Of a stretch of DNA of 64,000 bases, positions 43,648-53,072 are shown piece by piece (positions within the stretch are counted from its first letter, which is position 1; every line of letters starts with the position of its first letter). The notes below the pieces were generated by a model. That model searched no databases. It saw nothing but the letters and a program-made list of their open reading frames with translations, and had not been told where the DNA came from. The position numbers and the translations under genes are program-made. The DNA is from an uncultured Granulosicoccus sp. (lineage in GTDB: Bacteria > Pseudomonadota > Gammaproteobacteria > Granulosicoccales > Granulosicoccaceae), in contig CALDSR010000005.1 of assembly GCA_937924505.1 (NCBI GenBank), forward strand, positions 20,082 through 84,081, read 5' to 3'.

Positions 43648-44796
43648 TCAGTTTTTCTCAGACCCAAACCCGTGATCCAGTCCCAGGTACTCGTGAGACT
43701 GCATTTCGGTCAATCGGCTCGCCGCACGCACGAATTCAAAGGCCAGTCGCTCACCGTGATAAAGATCATCAGGTAATGCCTCAGCCGACACGATCAGTTT
43801 GACTCGTCTGTCGTAAAACTCATCAATAAGGTTGACGAACCGTCGCGCCTCATCAGTATTGGACTCACTCAATCGCGGGATATCACTGATCAGTACAGTC
43901 TGAAATACGCTGGCTATCTCGATGTAGTCCTGCGTTGAGCGCGGTGTATTGCACAAAGTATCGTAGTCAAACCAGACGATGCTCCCTGAGCGCCCACGGA
44001 CTGGCAAAGAACGTTCACTGACGGTTATCGCTTCACTGGAGTAAGCACCGGCGCTACGCAAGCGATCGAAATGATCTTGCATCTGCTGAGCAGTTTCTGC
44101 GCTAGCGTGGCCGTCGCTGAACTCACTGACCAGGTAAATGGGTTCGGTCTGCATCAGACGCATTCGAAAATCCGTATCACCCACCATTTCACGCACCGTG
44201 GTGTGATTCTGGATCTGCGCAATTGCCGGCAGGAAGCGCGCGCGCTGCAAACCATCTCGATACAGGCCGTTGGGCGGAACGTTCGATGTGGTGACCAGTG
44301 TGATGCCGCGTTTGAAGAGGGCGGTAAGCAACCCCCCAAGCAGCATGGCATCGGTTATATCGTTGACATGAATCTCATCGAGTAACAACAACCTTGCTTT
44401 CGAGGCCCAGTTGTCAGCAATGTGTTCCAACGGATCCTCCACCCCTTCCAATGATCTGAGGTCATCGTGGATACGTTGCATAAAGCGATGAAAATGTAGC
44501 CGCGTCTTGTCTTTAAACACCAGAGTGTCAAAAAACAGATCACACAGATGCGTCTTGCCACGGCCTACTCCACCCCAGAGATAAAGACCCGGTACACCCT
44601 GGATCTCGTGCGATGTCGGCTTGAACCAGCTAGCGAAGACAGAACTCGATGGCTTGGTCCAGGCATGGCGGCGGGTCAGATCAGCCGCCATCTGATCAAG
44701 GTGCTGCATAACAGCGCGTTGTTCATTGTCGGCCTGCAGTTGGCCTGTGGCAACTTCATTTTCGTAGCGAGCGAGCGGACCAGTATCGCTAGTCAT
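43648..44796 (-). CDS. zapE: cell division protein ZapE (AFG1-like ATPase)
   Basis: 382 aa. AFG1/ZapE P-loop ATPase: 'GLYLWGGVGRGKTHLCDLFFD' (Walker A, about 67-87), 'LHFHRFMQRIHDDL', Walker B 'LLLLDEIHVNDITDAMLLGGLLTALF', 'GITLVTTSNVPPNGLYRDGLQRARFLPAI', and C-terminal 'RFVNLIDEFYDRRVKLIVSAEA' and 'FEFVRAASRLTEMQS'. All ATPase motifs are intact. ZapE associates with the Z-ring under stress. Upstream are a PilZ-like and a MotA-like gene on the same strand. Confidence 0.95.
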   Translation of the reverse strand: MTSDTGPLARYENEVATGQLQADNEQRAVMQHLDQMAADLTRRHAWTKPSSSVFASWFKPTSHEIQGVPGLYLWGGVGRGKTHLCDLFFDTLVFKDKTRLHFHRFMQRIHDDLRSLEGVEDPLEHIADNWASKARLLLLDEIHVNDITDAMLLGGLLTALFKRGITLVTTSNVPPNGLYRDGLQRARFLPAIAQIQNHTTVREMVGDTDFRMRLMQTEPIYLVSEFSDGHASAETAQQMQDHFDRLRSAGAYSSEAITVSERSLPVRGRSGSIVWFDYDTLCNTPRSTQDYIEIASVFQTVLISDIPRLSESNTDEARRFVNLIDEFYDRRVKLIVSAEALPDDLYHGERLAFEFVRAASRLTEMQSHEYLGLDHGFGSEKN

Positions 44797-44823
44797 CAGA
44801 CCAAACCAAACCGTAACAAGCGT

Positions 44824-45198
44824 TTAAATACCGCCATTGAGCTTGCCAGCCCGAATGGCACGAATCGCCTCCTTCTGCCGAACCAGCACATAGTGATGCA
44901 GCACGTCAAGTTCATCGGCGGACAAATCAACAAACTGACAATGCAGCTCGCCGCCGTTGTCAGGCAACACATCGACATAACCATTGATCGGAGCCGCCGC
45001 TGTCGGAATATCAAGACTGAACGGATATCGTCTACCTGGCGGAACAACGTCGGGCGGTGTGGCAAACCCCGTCGCACTGATTTCAAGTACTCGGCTTAAC
45101 TGACCATCAAGCTGCAAGATGACCGGGTCGTCCGGATCAGGGACAACGCGATAGGCAGTGCGATTCGTGGTGTCGACGTTTACGGTGATATCAATCAT
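44824..45198 (-). CDS. PilZ-domain-like protein
   Basis: 124 aa, mostly beta. 'RTAYRVVPDPDDPVILQLDGQLSRVLEISATGFATPPDVVPPGRRYPFSLDIP' resembles a PilZ domain, but the c-di-GMP motifs are poor: the RxxxR pair is not clear (R13 and R17 in 'RTAYR' may serve) and the D/N-x-S-x-x-G motif reads E-I-S-A-T-G. C-terminal helix 'DELDVLHHYVLVRQKEAIRAI' is typical. It may be a weak or non-binding PilZ. It lies 18 bases downstream of the MotA-like gene. Confidence 0.6.
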   Translation of the reverse strand: MIDITVNVDTTNRTAYRVVPDPDDPVILQLDGQLSRVLEISATGFATPPDVVPPGRRYPFSLDIPTAAAPINGYVDVLPDNGGELHCQFVDLSADELDVLHHYVLVRQKEAIRAIRAGKLNGGI

Positions 45199-45216
45199 GA
45201 CGGTGAACCATCGGCC

Positions 45217-45990
45217 TCAGCCGCGAAGCCCCGGCGGTACCAACAGCATCAAACGTCCGCGCAGTCGCTGAACGTTGTTGTCTTCCAGAATAATGGAAGC
45301 TCCACGATAAGCAATTTCCGCTGTCACCAGTTCCCGGTGGTGCGCAGTACGCAGGCGACCCAAAAGAATCCCCATCAAAATAGCGAGACTCAGTCCACAA
45401 ATAAAAGGCAACAACACAACGCCCGAGAAATTCATCCCAGTCCCTGGACTGACAAAGTGAATGACCGAACCCAGCACGCCGATCAATCCCGCATACAGCG
45501 CGGTGAACAGAAAAACGTCAGCCGTCATCTGGTGATACATACGTTCACCAGCGAGTCGTCTTTCCAGTGTGAATCGAATGGCGGATTCTGTAGCCGCGTC
45601 TCCAATCAAGTGGCAGACCTCTTCCACCTCTTCCGAGTTGGAGCGTATGTCGGCAACACCCAGCAGACCTTCACGCCGACTGACATCGCAAATTTTCATC
45701 ATCGCACGAATCATCTCCTCAGGTGCGGTGCCCCCACGCACACCACGAACCAGCGCGATTTGCAGGGCTTGGCCGATCTGACCGGTGGAGAAGGTAAGCA
45801 GCAATGCCGCCAGCGTGCCGCCAAAGACCACGATGACCGGCTGCACCACATCAACGAGGTTTTGGGTACCGCTCATATACATTGCGAGACCCACCGTCAG
45901 CATAGCCGCCGCAAGAATGAGCGGTATTACTTGCCAGACCTCTACGCTGTCGTATTTACGCACAAACAATTCGTCTGAAGTCAGGGACAC
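45217..45990 (-). CDS. orphan MotA/PomA-like proton-channel subunit
   Basis: 257 aa, GTG start. Four membrane helices: 'VIPLILAAAMLTVGLAMYM' (about 22-40), 'VVQPVIVVFGGTLAALLLTF' (about 49-68), 'VFLFTALYAGLIGVLGSVIHF' (about 160-180) and 'GVVLLPFICGLSLAILMGILLG' (about 191-212). The cytoplasmic loop 'GGTAPEEMIRAMMKICDVSRREGLLGVADI' corresponds to the MotA loop with charged residues that contact FliG. No motB-like or flagellar gene is nearby. It probably energises some non-flagellar or gliding/biopolymer function; MotB partner not identified. Confidence 0.75.
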   Translation of the reverse strand: MSLTSDELFVRKYDSVEVWQVIPLILAAAMLTVGLAMYMSGTQNLVDVVQPVIVVFGGTLAALLLTFSTGQIGQALQIALVRGVRGGTAPEEMIRAMMKICDVSRREGLLGVADIRSNSEEVEEVCHLIGDAATESAIRFTLERRLAGERMYHQMTADVFLFTALYAGLIGVLGSVIHFVSPGTGMNFSGVVLLPFICGLSLAILMGILLGRLRTAHHRELVTAEIAYRGASIILEDNNVQRLRGRLMLLVPPGLRG

Positions 45991-46023
45991 GATGTCTCAA
46001 TGAATAGTCGGAAAAAAACGGGG

Positions 46024-46062
46024 GCTTGCATGCGTGCGAAAAATATGTTGACACATGCAAGC
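46024..46062. repeat. inverted repeat upstream of the MotA-like gene
   Basis: GCTTGCATG (46024-46032) and CATGCAAGC (46054-46062) are perfect 9-bp arms around 21 bases. It lies between the YgjP-like gene end and the MotA-like gene start; it could be a terminator or operator. Confidence 0.4.
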
Positions 46063-46142
46063 GTGGAAAGAGAATAGCAGAATACCCGCAGGTGAAAAGT
46101 CGGATTTCAGCGTTGAAATACCTGATTTTTCTGAAAAAGTTG

Positions 46143-46889
46143 CTACCGGGCAAGTTCTAGCCAGGGCGGCACGTCGGTCTCGACGTCACGCAATTGCGCA
46201 TCCAGATTCAGCGCATTGTCGTCAAAGCTTTGTAGTAACGACCAGAATGCCTTGGAATGATCAAGATGGCGCGTATGTGCCAGCTCGTGCAACAGTACGT
46301 AGTCAACCAGCTCTGGCCGCAGAAAAACAAGCTTGTAATTGAGACTTAAGGTGCCACTTGAGGAATAACTGCCCCAAACGGAGCGCTGGCCGCGAATCAT
46401 TAGTCGCCGGTAATGGAGACCGTGTACACCGGCAAAGTGACTCAGACGGGGTTCGAGGAACTGCCAGGCAATCTGTTTGACGGCCGCCGCAATCGCGCTG
46501 GCCACCTGCACCTTGTCGTGACTCGGTACGCCAAGTTCGAGATGTCTGTCGTTTTTCCAACGCACCAGAGGTAGCTGCGAATCCGGCTCGCGATAGGACA
46601 CAACGATCTCGCATTCCATGGCCTGCAGCTGCAACCGGGTCGGCGGCCAGCTGCGGTAACAGGCCGGGGTTCTCTGATGCAATTCATCAAGCGCTGCCAA
46701 GGCCCATTCGCGATGAGATTCGACCAATTCCGGGATATCCCGACGCGCAAACCAACGAGGAATCGTGACAAGCAGACCGCGCCCCGGAGCCACCCGGAGT
46801 GTCGCTCGACGGGCACGCTTCGACACGATCAGCTCGTAATCGAGTGTGGGCTCAAGATCAAGTGTCAGTTGTGTTGCTGCTACCCCCAC
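46143..46889 (-). CDS. YgjP/WLM-type (DUF45) metallopeptidase
   Basis: 248 aa, GTG start. 'YELIVSKRARRATLRVAPGRGLLVTIPRWFARRDIPELVESHREWALAALDEL' is the DUF45 N-terminal block, and 'RSVWGSYSSSGTLSLNYKLVFLRPELVDYVLLHELAHTRHLDHSKAFWSLL' holds the H-E-x-x-H zinc motif with the third His in 'LDHSKAFW'. Minigluzincin-like fold, cytosolic, substrate unknown. Divergent from the antiporter. Confidence 0.9.
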   Translation of the reverse strand: MGVAATQLTLDLEPTLDYELIVSKRARRATLRVAPGRGLLVTIPRWFARRDIPELVESHREWALAALDELHQRTPACYRSWPPTRLQLQAMECEIVVSYREPDSQLPLVRWKNDRHLELGVPSHDKVQVASAIAAAVKQIAWQFLEPRLSHFAGVHGLHYRRLMIRGQRSVWGSYSSSGTLSLNYKLVFLRPELVDYVLLHELAHTRHLDHSKAFWSLLQSFDDNALNLDAQLRDVETDVPPWLELAR

Positions 46890-46958
46890 CCTTTTTAGGT
46901 CCTCTTTATTGACTATTCTCTGTCAGACTATAGATCGAAACCGCCCAAGATACCCAAG

Positions 46959-48251
46959 ATGTCGCTACTGACGATCACCAGCATTCTGCTCACCGTATCG
47001 GCCTTTTTTGCCTACGCCAATTATCGCACCCTGAAATTGCCCACCACGATCGGCATCATGGTGATCTCCCTCGTGTTCTCACTGGTTCTCGTGTTGCTGG
47101 GCATGCTTGGCTATGAACGTGGTATCGAGACTGCCAGCGATATTGTCTCGCAAATCGAGTTCGACGAGACATTACTCAATGGCATGCTCGGCTTTCTGCT
47201 GTTCGCAGGAGCCATGCATATCAATCTACATGGCCTGTTGAAACACAAGTGGATCATTGGTCTTCTGGCCTCCGTCGGAGTTATCACCAGCACTTTTATC
47301 GTCGCAACCGGTGCGTACTTCCTGTTTGCTCTGTTCGGTTTCAATATTCCCTTTATTTATTGTTTGTTATTCGGTTCGCTGATCTCACCAACCGATCCCA
47401 TCGCAGTCATGGGCATTCTGAAAACCGCCGGCGCCAGTAAATCGCTGGAAATCAAGATTGCCGGAGAATCGCTTTTCAACGATGGCGTCGCGATCGTTGT
47501 ATTTCTGGCGATCTTTGGTATGGCCGTGCACGGTGAGGCGTTTAATGCGGAGAATATTGCAATCCTTTTCGCTCAGGAAGCATTCGGTGGTGCCTTGTTC
47601 GGATTCGCCTGCGGATACCTGGTGCTGCAGATGCTCAAACGCGTCGACAACTATCAGGTAGAAATTTTACTCACGCTGGCGTTGGTCTCCGGTGGTGCCA
47701 CGGCAGCCGCAGGTCTGCACCTGTCGGCACCGATTGCCGTGGTGGTGGCAGGTTTGATGATTGGCAACCATGGGCGTCGTGATGCCATGAGCGATACGAC
47801 CAAGCAACATCTCGATACGTTCTGGGAACTGATCGACGAAATCTTGAATGCCGTACTGTTCCTGATCATTGGCCTTGAAGTGATGGTACTGAGCTTCAGT
47901 GTGGAAATCTGGATTGCCGGGGTTCTAATGGCCGTCTTCGTACTCTGCTCGCGCCTGATCTCGGTGGGCATTCCGATCAACCTCTTGCGCAAACTTGACT
48001 TCGATTTTCACCCACATGCGGTAAAAATATTGACTTGGGGGGGCTTGCGTGGTGGTATCTCGGTGGCCCTAGCGCTATCGATACCCGCGGGTGCCGAGCG
48101 TGACGTCATCGTCGCGGTCACCTATGTGATCGTCGTGATTTCCATCCTTTTGCAAGGTTTGACCATCGGCAAGCTGGTCAAGGCAACGGCGATCGATCAA
48201 GGCGATGAGGTCATTGCAGAACGTGCGACATACACTAGCGACAACCACTAA
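46959..48251 (+). CDS. Na+/H+ antiporter, CPA1 (NhaP) family
   Basis: 430 aa, about 12-13 membrane helices. 'FDETLLNGMLGFLLFAGAMHINLHGL' (helix 3 region), 'LFGSLISPTDPIAVMGILKTAG' with the T-D-P motif, 'LEIKIAGESLFNDGVAIVVFLAIF' with the N-D ion-binding pair, and 'LTWGGLRGGISVALALSIP' near the end are all CPA1 hallmarks. Exchanges cytosolic Na+ for H+ in pH and salt homeostasis. Its stop overlaps the end of the converging histidine kinase gene by 4 bases. Confidence 0.94.
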   Translation: MSLLTITSILLTVSAFFAYANYRTLKLPTTIGIMVISLVFSLVLVLLGMLGYERGIETASDIVSQIEFDETLLNGMLGFLLFAGAMHINLHGLLKHKWIIGLLASVGVITSTFIVATGAYFLFALFGFNIPFIYCLLFGSLISPTDPIAVMGILKTAGASKSLEIKIAGESLFNDGVAIVVFLAIFGMAVHGEAFNAENIAILFAQEAFGGALFGFACGYLVLQMLKRVDNYQVEILLTLALVSGGATAAAGLHLSAPIAVVVAGLMIGNHGRRDAMSDTTKQHLDTFWELIDEILNAVLFLIIGLEVMVLSFSVEIWIAGVLMAVFVLCSRLISVGIPINLLRKLDFDFHPHAVKILTWGGLRGGISVALALSIPAGAERDVIVAVTYVIVVISILLQGLTIGKLVKATAIDQGDEVIAERATYTSDNH

Positions 48252-50011
48252 TGAACAAATCCCATCGTCGTTGGTGTTTCTTCCCTGACTGGCAATAACG
48301 CCTGCAGAAGACGCAATAAGTCGTCAGGGTTGACAGGCTTGTGCAGTACTTGCAAGCCCGTGCTTGAGACTTCTTTCAAGCGTTCGGGCGATGTATCACC
48401 CGTGATGATCACAGCTGGCAGACCCGTTTCAAGCGATTCTCGTACGGCTGCGACCGCGTCAATGCCATTGAGACCATCTGGCAGCCGATAGTCTGAAAAA
48501 ATCACATCCGGTATCTCGTCACTCAGGGCAATAATTTTCAAGGCATCACGCGCAGATTCCGCGAGCATGACTGTACAACCCCAGCCTTCAAGCATATACC
48601 GCATGCTTTGCAGAACTTGATGTTCATCATCGATAACAAGCACTCGACGCCCAACCGCTTCAACCGGAGTAGCACTGGCTTCCTGCTGAACAATTTGGGC
48701 GGGATCACCAGCCGGCACATTGATGGTAAATGTAGTGCCCTTGCCCTCATCCGAATGCATGCCCAGTGGCAAGCTCATCAATTCACATAAACGCCTGACA
48801 ATTGCCAATCCCAGACCCAGACCCTTACCGCTATCTCGTTCCGGGTTTTTCAACTGATAATATTCGGAAAACACATCATCTCGTGCTTCAACTGGAATAC
48901 CGACACCCGTATCAGCCAATGTGATACGAATAGTGCCATCACCCAATGGTTCACAGCTCATAGTAACGCCACCTTCTTCGGTGTATTGCACGGCATTCGA
49001 AAACAGGTTGCGAAGTACACGCTCAAGTAAAATAACATCGGTGTAAATCACCGACTGACAATCATGTATCGACAATTTCAACTGCTTTTTCTGCGCCTGT
49101 TGGATGAACTGCACGTGCAAACGATCAAATAGCGTACGCACGTCAGCATGCACGGGATTGAAATCAATGATCTCTGCATCCAGACGAGAGACATCTAGCA
49201 AACTGTTGAACAAATCATTAAGCGCTTCCGCCGACTTGCTCATGTCATTGATAATACGTAACTGATCAGGCTTATCTTCACGATTACGTAAGGCACTCAA
49301 AAACAAGCCCATTGCATGCAATGGTTGACGCAGATCGTGACTAGCGGCGGCGAGGAAGCGACTTTTGGCAATGACAGCTCGCTCGGCAATGCGCTTCTCG
49401 CTGGCCAAGCGTTCCATCAGTTCGATATTTTCAAAGCGCGAGCCGATCAGTTCACGATACTGGCGGTTACCACGTAAAGCCAAAAAGAAATTCACTGCAA
49501 GAAATATTAAAATCAAGATACCGGTCAAAACCAAGGTATCGTTATCCGACATGATGTGAGTGAGGGCGAGCGGTATCACCAACGGCATAGAGAATGACAG
49601 GAAGGCCGGCAAGTACATACTGCCCGATGCGGCACTAACCGCCACCAAACCGGCAAAAATGGTTGAGACCAGCAACAGATACTCGGTGCTGTATAACTGA
49701 TAAAACATCAGTGGCCAGGCACCCCAAATCATTCCAGCTGCCAAGGTGCCGAGCCAGAAGTAAGGGCCCCAGACCAAGCGTTTCTTCGCCGCACCATCAG
49801 CCTTCAGATACGCCAGAATAATCCAGATTCGCAGCGCTGTTGTAATACCGACAACAGCCAACCAGAACAGCAGTGCAGATTGAGGCAGATGATGCCAAAG
49901 GAACATCGTAACCAGGATGGCGCACAACATGGCACCGGCGATCAATACCGGACCTTGCTGATAGATCATCCGGATCTGTTCGTGGTAGATTTTCGAGTTC
50001 AGTTCAGTCAC
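48248..50011 (-). CDS. hybrid sensor histidine kinase / response regulator
   Basis: 587 aa, GTG start. Six membrane helices in about residues 15-185 with no obvious periplasmic sensor domain, then HisKA 'RFLAAASHDLRQPLHAMGLFLSALRN' with phospho-accepting His (about 225), HATPase_c ('LFSNAVQYTEEGGVTMS' N-box, 'ADTGVGIP' G1, 'GKGLGLGLAIV' G2), and a C-terminal receiver 'RVLVIDDEHQVLQSMRYMLEGWG' with phospho-Asp in 'VIFSDYRLPDGLNG'. The 'SHDLRQPL' H-box and architecture resemble NahK/PA1976-type kinases. No separate output gene adjacent. Confidence 0.93.
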   Translation of the reverse strand: MTELNSKIYHEQIRMIYQQGPVLIAGAMLCAILVTMFLWHHLPQSALLFWLAVVGITTALRIWIILAYLKADGAAKKRLVWGPYFWLGTLAAGMIWGAWPLMFYQLYSTEYLLLVSTIFAGLVAVSAASGSMYLPAFLSFSMPLVIPLALTHIMSDNDTLVLTGILILIFLAVNFFLALRGNRQYRELIGSRFENIELMERLASEKRIAERAVIAKSRFLAAASHDLRQPLHAMGLFLSALRNREDKPDQLRIINDMSKSAEALNDLFNSLLDVSRLDAEIIDFNPVHADVRTLFDRLHVQFIQQAQKKQLKLSIHDCQSVIYTDVILLERVLRNLFSNAVQYTEEGGVTMSCEPLGDGTIRITLADTGVGIPVEARDDVFSEYYQLKNPERDSGKGLGLGLAIVRRLCELMSLPLGMHSDEGKGTTFTINVPAGDPAQIVQQEASATPVEAVGRRVLVIDDEHQVLQSMRYMLEGWGCTVMLAESARDALKIIALSDEIPDVIFSDYRLPDGLNGIDAVAAVRESLETGLPAVIITGDTSPERLKEVSSTGLQVLHKPVNPDDLLRLLQALLPVREETPTTMGFVH

Positions 50012-50210
50012 AGGCAGGCCTGAGGACTCTGCAATACAGGAAAGTATGCCACTCTGCGAGTTGACGAAGCCGTTAACCTGACCGCATCTCGGGCCAATTT
50101 AGAGAAAAGCCCGTGTAAAGCGCGAGATTTGCGCACCGATATTGTGACGCGACAGTCAGACTTGGATACCATCAAGACTATCAACCACTAGACCAAACGA
50201 ATCGATCGAC

Positions 50211-50540
50211 ATGAGTCAGGAAATTACACTCCACTACAAAACCGCAGATGGCGACACACGCACTGTCGACGCCCGGGTTGGGGACAGTGTCATGGACACT
50301 GCAATACAGAACGACATTGACGAAATCGTCGCCGAATGTGGCGGCAGCTTGATTTGCGCAACCTGCCACGTCTACTTGTCTGCCGATACCGCCGCACTGT
50401 TTGACGAGCCGGAAGATGCTGAACTCGACATGCTCGAAGGCGTTGCCGATGAAAGACGTGAACATTCACGTCTGAGTTGCCAGCTGATCGTCAAGGCTGA
50501 ACTTGATGGTCACACCATCGAAATGCCGGAACGCCAGTAA
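50211..50540 (+). CDS. adrenodoxin-type 2Fe-2S ferredoxin
   Basis: 109 aa. 'CGGSLICATCHVYL' gives C-x5-C-x2-C (about 43-51) and 'LSCQLIV' the fourth Cys (about 89), the arrangement of vertebrate/ISC-type ferredoxins. 'RTVDARVGDSVMDTAIQNDIDEIVAECGG' precedes. The C-terminal 'LDGHTIEMPERQ' is typical of class VI ferredoxins that serve P450s and other oxygenases. It lies 6 bases before an aminotransferase gene. No reductase partner is visible. Confidence 0.93.
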   Translation: MSQEITLHYKTADGDTRTVDARVGDSVMDTAIQNDIDEIVAECGGSLICATCHVYLSADTAALFDEPEDAELDMLEGVADERREHSRLSCQLIVKAELDGHTIEMPERQ

Positions 50541-50546
50541 ACGCAC

Positions 50547-51725
50547 ATGCCAAAAACGCCAACACTCATTGACGGCTTTGATCGCATAGGTGAAGAGAAT
50601 GCGTTCGCAGTTCTTGCACGCGCAGGCGAACTGCAAAAAAGTGGCAAGGACATTATCAATCTCGGTATCGGGCAACCGGATTTCCCAACACCGACGCATA
50701 TCGTTGAGGCCGCTATCAAGGCCTTGCGTGATGGACATCATGGCTATACGCCTGCGGTGGGACTTCCAGAACTTCGCGAAGCAGTAGCCGCTGATCTTAA
50801 CGGGCGTTACGCATCCAGCGTCAGCCCTGACAATGTCATCGTGCTACCGGGTGGCAAGGTCACGATGTTTGCAGCAATACTGATGTTTGGCGAACCGGGC
50901 GCCGAGATTCTGTATCCCGATCCGGGCTTTCCGATCTATCGATCGATGATCGAATTCACCGGCGCAACTCCAATCCCCATACCGATACGTGAAGAAAACG
51001 CGTTTGCTTTCTCAGCCGAAGAAACCTTGTCACTGATCACTGACAAGACGCGTCTCTTGATAATCAACTCGCCAGCGAATCCCTGCGGGGGTGTCACCCC
51101 TCGACAAGAGATAGACACATTGGTCAAAGGTCTTGCTGAGTATCCCCATGTCGCTCTGATGTCCGATGAAATCTATGACCAGATGACCTATGACGGCGAA
51201 GCGCATGTGAGCTTGTTGTCGTACCCGGAAATCCAGGATCGGCTTATTCTTCTCAATGGCTGGTCCAAAACCTACGCAATGACTGGCTGGCGATTGGGTT
51301 ATTCCGTCTGGCCAACACCCTGGTATGACGCGGTCAGAAAGCTTGCGGTCAATTGCTGGAGCTGCGTCAATGCACCTGCACAACAAGCGGCCTTAGCCGC
51401 ATTGACAGGACCACAAGACGCGGTCGCTGACATGATCAAGGAATTTGACAGGCGTCGAAAAGTGGTTGTCGAACGCCTCAATGCTATCGACAACATCAGT
51501 TGCGTGACGCCAAAGGGTGCGTTCTACGCTTTTCCAAATATCAGCGCGACTGGTTGGCAGGCCAAACCCTTGGCTAGCGCCCTGCTTGAGGATGCAGGTG
51601 TTGCAACCATCGGCGGGCCGGATTTCGGCATACATGGCGAGGGCTATATCCGCCTCTCCTATGCCAATTCACTGGAAAATATCGAACGCGCAATCGATCG
51701 CATCAATACATTTCTCAACGGCTGA
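50547..51725 (+). CDS. PLP-dependent class I/II aminotransferase
   Basis: 392 aa. Fold-type I aminotransferase: '[45 protein letters not shown]', '[35 protein letters not shown]', '[10 protein letters not shown]', PLP Lys in '[19 protein letters not shown]' (about 237), and '[23 protein letters not shown]' with the substrate carboxylate-binding Arg. Likely acts on aspartate or another amino acid with a 2-oxoacid acceptor. Between fdx (6-base gap) and pncB (5-base gap), so one transcript. Confidence 0.92.
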   Translation: MPKTPTLIDGFDRIGEENAFAVLARAGELQKSGKDIINLGIGQPDFPTPTHIVEAAIKALRDGHHGYTPAVGLPELREAVAADLNGRYASSVSPDNVIVLPGGKVTMFAAILMFGEPGAEILYPDPGFPIYRSMIEFTGATPIPIPIREENAFAFSAEETLSLITDKTRLLIINSPANPCGGVTPRQEIDTLVKGLAEYPHVALMSDEIYDQMTYDGEAHVSLLSYPEIQDRLILLNGWSKTYAMTGWRLGYSVWPTPWYDAVRKLAVNCWSCVNAPAQQAALAALTGPQDAVADMIKEFDRRRKVVVERLNAIDNISCVTPKGAFYAFPNISATGWQAKPLASALLEDAGVATIGGPDFGIHGEGYIRLSYANSLENIERAIDRINTFLNG

Positions 51726-51730
51726 GTCGC

Positions 51731-53044
51731 ATGCAACCTTCACACACGCCTGATATTGCGACACGCGTATACAACCATAGCTTCAAACTCGATCCCATCG
51801 TTCGCAGCCTGCTGGACACTGACATCTACAAACTTTTGATGTTGCAAACGATCTGGAAAGAACGTGCTGATGTACCGGTGACCTTCTCTTTGATCAACCG
51901 CACCCGTACCGTCAGACTCGCTGACGAAATCGATGAACAGGAATTACGCGCTCAGCTCAATCATGCACGGACTCTAAGACTGTCAAAAAAGGAATTGATC
52001 TGGTTGACAGGTAATACGTTCTACGGCAAGGCTCGACTGTTCACTGGTGAATTTCTTGACTGGCTGAAAAATTACCAGCTACCTGACTATCAGCTGCGTG
52101 TCGAAGATGGTCAGTACCTGATCGACTTCAAAGGCAGCTGGGCAGATATATCGTTATGGGAAATTCCCGTTTTATCGATCATCAGTGAACTACGATCACG
52201 GACCGCAATGCACGGCGTCGGTAGGTTTGAACTCGATGTTTTGTATGCTCGCGCAAAAGCCAAATTGTGGGAAAAGGTAAAGCGTCTTGATGCCTTGCCA
52301 GATTTGAAAATTGCCGATTTCGGCACCCGCCGTCGGCATAGCTATCTTTGGCAACGCTGGTGTATCGCAGCGATGCAAGAGGGCCTGGGTGAAAAATTTA
52401 TCGGTACCAGCAACATTCTCATGGCCATGGATCTTGATCTTGACGCAATCGGTACAAACGCGCATGAATTGCCTATGGTCGAAGCATCACTAGCGAGCAA
52501 CGACGAGGAACTTCGCGCCTCGACATTCAAGGTTCTGGAGAACTGGAGTAGAACCTACGACGCCAATCTGTTGATCGTTTTGCCAGATACCTATGGCACG
52601 ACCAATTTTCTTGCCAATGCGCCAGACTGGGTAGCTGACTGGAGCGGTTTTCGAATCGATTCCAAAGAACCTATCGAAGGTGGTGAAGAATTGATCAGCT
52701 GGTGGGAATCGAAAGGGCAGGATCCCCGTGAAAAATTATTGATTTTTTCCGATGGGCTGACCGTCGAAACCATTGAGGAGGTCTACAAGCAATTCAACAA
52801 GCGTGTACGGCTGAGCTTTGGTTGGGGCACTCACCTGACCAATGACTTCAGTGATTGCGCGACAATCTACAATGAACAACTAAAGGCCATTTCTCTGGTT
52901 TGTAAAGTCACGCATGCCAATGGCAAGGCGACGGTCAAGCTGTCTGACAATTTCGACAAGGCAACCGGTCCAGAGGACCAAATCGAACGCTACCGCCAGA
53001 TATTTGGAGCAACCAATATGTCGCAGCAGGATGTGCTTGTCTGA
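51731..53044 (+). CDS. pncB: nicotinate phosphoribosyltransferase
   Basis: 437 aa. '[35 protein letters not shown]' is the conserved N-terminus, then '[28 protein letters not shown]', '[15 protein letters not shown]', '[28 protein letters not shown]' with the phosphorylated His in 'GTNAHEL', '[11 protein letters not shown]', and '[19 protein letters not shown]' with '[12 protein letters not shown]'. Salvages nicotinate to NaMN for NAD synthesis. Third gene of the fdx-aminotransferase-pncB run. Confidence 0.96.
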   Translation: MQPSHTPDIATRVYNHSFKLDPIVRSLLDTDIYKLLMLQTIWKERADVPVTFSLINRTRTVRLADEIDEQELRAQLNHARTLRLSKKELIWLTGNTFYGKARLFTGEFLDWLKNYQLPDYQLRVEDGQYLIDFKGSWADISLWEIPVLSIISELRSRTAMHGVGRFELDVLYARAKAKLWEKVKRLDALPDLKIADFGTRRRHSYLWQRWCIAAMQEGLGEKFIGTSNILMAMDLDLDAIGTNAHELPMVEASLASNDEELRASTFKVLENWSRTYDANLLIVLPDTYGTTNFLANAPDWVADWSGFRIDSKEPIEGGEELISWWESKGQDPREKLLIFSDGLTVETIEEVYKQFNKRVRLSFGWGTHLTNDFSDCATIYNEQLKAISLVCKVTHANGKATVKLSDNFDKATGPEDQIERYRQIFGATNMSQQDVLV

Positions 53045-53072
53045 TCAACGTGTGCCAAGACGCTCCAACGGC

